64,000 nt of DNA from Pseudomonas viridiflava (GTDB lineage Bacteria > Pseudomonadota > Gammaproteobacteria > Pseudomonadales > Pseudomonadaceae), in assembly GCF_900583165.1 (NCBI RefSeq), contig NZ_UTKY01000073.1:62001-126000 (forward strand), read 5' to 3'. The translations under genes were made by a program, and so were the position numbers. Shown one piece after another: positions 62,135 to 64,000 of this stretch. The number at the start of each line of letters is the position of its first letter. Position 1 is the stretch's first letter. Below the pieces are notes generated by a model. The model saw only the letters and a program-made list of their open reading frames with translations, did not search any database and had not been told where the DNA came from.

Positions 62135-63391
62135 TCAGATCCAGGAATGACGAGCGGGAAGAGTGCCGTTGAGCCGATAGGCACCGATGGCGTGATACTT
62201 CCAGCGCACCGGGTCGTGCAGGGTGTGCACCCGGGCGTTGCGCCAGTGACGGTCGAGGTTGAACTCGGCGAGGGTGGCGCGGCTGCCGGCCAGTTCGAAG
62301 AGTTTTTCGCTGACCAGCAGCGACACTTCGGTGGTCAGCACTTTCGCCTCGGCCACGGCAATCGAGGCGCGGGCGGCGGATTGCGCGGTGATCGGTGCAG
62401 CGCTGACTTGATCCAGCACGTTCCCGGCTTTGCGCAACAGCGCCTCGGCGGCGTGCAACTCGATCTTGAGCTTGCCGATATCGGCGATCACATACAGGTC
62501 ATCGCTGGCGCGCTCGACCTTGGCGTCGACCCACGGGCGCGAGCGCTCACGGACAAAGGCGAGGGTGTCGTCCAATGCGCCACGGGCAATGCCCGCGTCA
62601 ATGGCGGCCTGGATCAGTTGCGAGACGGCGCCCTGGATGTTCGGGGTCTCGCCGATGCGCCAGTTCTCCACGACCAGTTCAGCGTCTACCGGCACCTGCT
62701 CCAGCAGCACAGTGCCGCTGGCGGTGGTGCGTTGGCCAAAGCCCGACCAATCGTCAACGATGCGCAGCCCTTCGGTACCGCGGCGCACAAACGCCATGAC
62801 CTGCTTGCCGTCATCGTTCAGTGCCTTGATCGCCACCCAGTGGGCGAACAGCGCGCCGGTGGAGTAGAACTTCTGGCCGCTGACGACATAGCCGTCACCC
62901 TCGGCGGTGATGCGTGCCTTGAGTTCCAGGGTGTTTTTGGTACCGCGTTCCGGGCCGCCGTTGCCGATGCGCCAGCCGTCGAGGACGCTCTGGAACAGCT
63001 GCTTTTTTTGGCGCTCGGTGGCCGCACCCTGCAGCAGGTGCAAGATGCCGAAATGGTTCTGCGGGATCTGGCCCAAGGCCGGGTCAGCCGCGCTGATAAT
63101 CGCGAACACTTCGGCCAGGGTCACGAACGAGACCTGCGGACCGCCGTATTCACGGGGAATGGAAATACTACCCAGCCCGCTGCGGGTGAACTGCTCGATC
63201 TGTGCCCACGGCAGCTTGCGTTGCTGGTCGCGCTTGGCAGCTTGCAGGCTAGCAGCCTGGGCCAACTCATGGGCGGCGTTGAGGGCCTCGGTGTCGTTGC
63301 GCAGCACGGCGGCTGGCAACAACAACGGGGCTTCATCCAATGGAGCTACATCCAGATCACTCTGGGGGGGTGTTAGAGCCAAGTTAGACAT
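62135..63391 (-). CDS. SfnB-family sulfur acquisition oxidoreductase (copy 2)
   Basis: 418 aa, a paralogue of the next gene (LGSISIPREYGGPQVSF, GQIPQNHFGIL, FYSTGALFAHW, RNARVHTLHDPVRWKYHAIG) with a longer N-terminal tail. First gene of the minus-strand sulfur block. The 187-base region to its right is AT-rich (GTTAAATATTTAAATAAACG, then GGAATAAGCAT), consistent with a sulfur-limitation promoter for the whole block. Confidence 0.9.
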   Translation of the reverse strand: MSNLALTPPQSDLDVAPLDEAPLLLPAAVLRNDTEALNAAHELAQAASLQAAKRDQQRKLPWAQIEQFTRSGLGSISIPREYGGPQVSFVTLAEVFAIISAADPALGQIPQNHFGILHLLQGAATERQKKQLFQSVLDGWRIGNGGPERGTKNTLELKARITAEGDGYVVSGQKFYSTGALFAHWVAIKALNDDGKQVMAFVRRGTEGLRIVDDWSGFGQRTTASGTVLLEQVPVDAELVVENWRIGETPNIQGAVSQLIQAAIDAGIARGALDDTLAFVRERSRPWVDAKVERASDDLYVIADIGKLKIELHAAEALLRKAGNVLDQVSAAPITAQSAARASIAVAEAKVLTTEVSLLVSEKLFELAGSRATLAEFNLDRHWRNARVHTLHDPVRWKYHAIGAYRLNGTLPARHSWI

Positions 63392-63578
63392 CAGCGCCGC
63401 TCCTTGGCTGCACGTAATGCCCTGGCGTTATGCACCGGGGTAATTCTGACCATACCGACCTCGCATTCAATGAAATAAAAACAGAAAAATCAGAGATGTC
63501 CGGTGGTCCGGTGTATATACCCTAAGCGTGTTAAATATTTAAATAAACGTGCTTTTTGGAATAAGCATAGAAGGGCTG
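63392..63578 (-). promoter_or_regulatory. Promoter region of the sfnB-metNIQ block
   Basis: No gene. AT-rich around 63520-63560, with a ribosome binding site GGAGCGGCGCTG before the sfnB copy 2 start. It also separates the block from the gene at the right edge. Confidence 0.5.
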
Positions 63579-64000
63579 TCACCCAGGTTCGCAGGGCGAC
63601 CCGAGGCGCCGGGGCTGATAGGTCAGCGGCGTGCCGTCCGGGCACCCCAGCGCTGCGGCGGCAACGCGTAACGTGCGTGCCGGGGCCCAGCGTGAATTGT
63701 TACCGACGCGGTCCAAAATGCAGTACGTGACGTCCAAACGGCTGTCGTCACCGGCTTCGATGATCATGCTGGAGGGCACCCACACCTGCACCGCCAGCCC
63801 GACATCCCCTGCCTGGATCATCGGCAAATCCAGGCGCACATCACCCCAGCGCAGGGTGATGGCATCGCCAGCGGTCATGTTCAGGTAGGGTTCAATGGTC
63901 AGTGGGATACCACGCCGTACCTGGCTGGCGTTGACACCCTGACGGCGAATAGTTTCAGGCAGGCCCACGGGCGCCAGATTCTGATTTTCATCGTTGTGCA
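63579..64000 (-). CDS. Unrecognised protein, C-terminal part (runs off right edge)
   Basis: The frame is open from the window edge to a stop at 63579 (about 139 residues seen). The visible part looks beta-rich, with LRWGDVRLDLPMIQAGDVG and a following strand-rich segment ending in a proline/cysteine-containing tail. It resembles the tandem beta-domain modules I recall from large Pseudomonas surface or secreted proteins, but I cannot name a family. Codon use fits a core gene. Confidence 0.55.
   Translation of the reverse strand, partial: HNDENQNLAPVGLPETIRRQGVNASQVRRGIPLTIEPYLNMTAGDAITLRWGDVRLDLPMIQAGDVGLAVQVWVPSSMIIEAGDDSRLDVTYCILDRVGNNSRWAPARTLRVAAAALGCPDGTPLTYQPRRLGSPCEPG

Noticed and set aside
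1..64000. CRISPR arrays
   Set aside because: All short repeats seen are REP inverted doublets or RNA hairpins; no regularly spaced direct repeats and no cas genes were found.

Overview
The window is chromosomal DNA of a Pseudomonas, most likely of the P. fluorescens group. This rests on recognisable gene order and families (gabD-gabT with the intervening RNA element, desA next to a PAS-GGDEF-EAL gene, oscA-sbp-cysTWA, tonB-exbB-exbD, a two-adaptor triABC pump, metNIQ with SfnB-type flavoenzymes) and on many intergenic copies of the GTGGGAGGGGGCTTGCCCCCGAT-type REP doublets typical of that group. All identifications come from reading the sequence and recalling families; no search was run.

Region 1-15.1 kb is an accessory island, richer in A+T by eye and free of REP doublets. 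Its right border is a tyrosine-recombinase gene (13950-15023) abutting the 3' end of a tRNA-Arg(CCG) gene (15138-15214); its left border lies outside the window. It carries candidate defence or addiction modules: a nucleotidyltransferase-like gene followed by an XRE/ImmA-IrrE metallopeptidase (left edge), an Mrr-type restriction endonuclease, an Abi/UG-like reverse transcriptase converging on a SLATT-type membrane protein, and a second XRE/ImmA-IrrE gene translationally coupled to an unrecognised 233-aa protein. There is also a minus-strand module (AlpA-like DNA-binding protein, replication-like protein, unknown), a 205-bp element with 32-bp inverted repeats, and a degraded piece of another integrase.

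Region 15.2-31.2 kb is core chromosome: GABA catabolism (gabD, gabT), a receiver-HDOD regulator, c-di-GMP enzymes, a phospholipid desaturase, the sulfate uptake cluster (oscA, sbp, cysT, cysW, cysA) behind a perfect AT-rich palindrome, an Mpo1-like membrane protein, a Crp/Fnr regulator, a periplasmic hydroxyisourate hydrolase and a GlcG/HbpS-like protein. A response regulator that has lost its DNA-binding domain ends at a REP doublet.

Region 31.7-45 kb is regulatory and transport-rich: AraC regulator with an alkane-hydroxylase-like desaturase, LysR regulators, an MFS exporter with a nucleoside deaminase, TonB-ExbB-ExbD, an oxygenase/EamA exporter/LysR set, and a small DUF6124-type gene preceded by an elaborate leader whose three mutually complementary segments could switch ribosome access.

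Region 44-64 kb is dominated by sulfur scavenging: a minimal sigma-54 activator, an orphan metQ, a polar amino-acid (probably cyst(e)ine-like) ABC transporter, then, after an ATPase gene and the triABC pump, a long minus-strand block with two SfnB-family oxidoreductases, an NtaA/DszA-type monooxygenase, metQ-metN-metI and a methyltransferase. Together with the sulfate cluster these form a regional sulfur-limitation theme. A gene of unknown function runs off the right edge.
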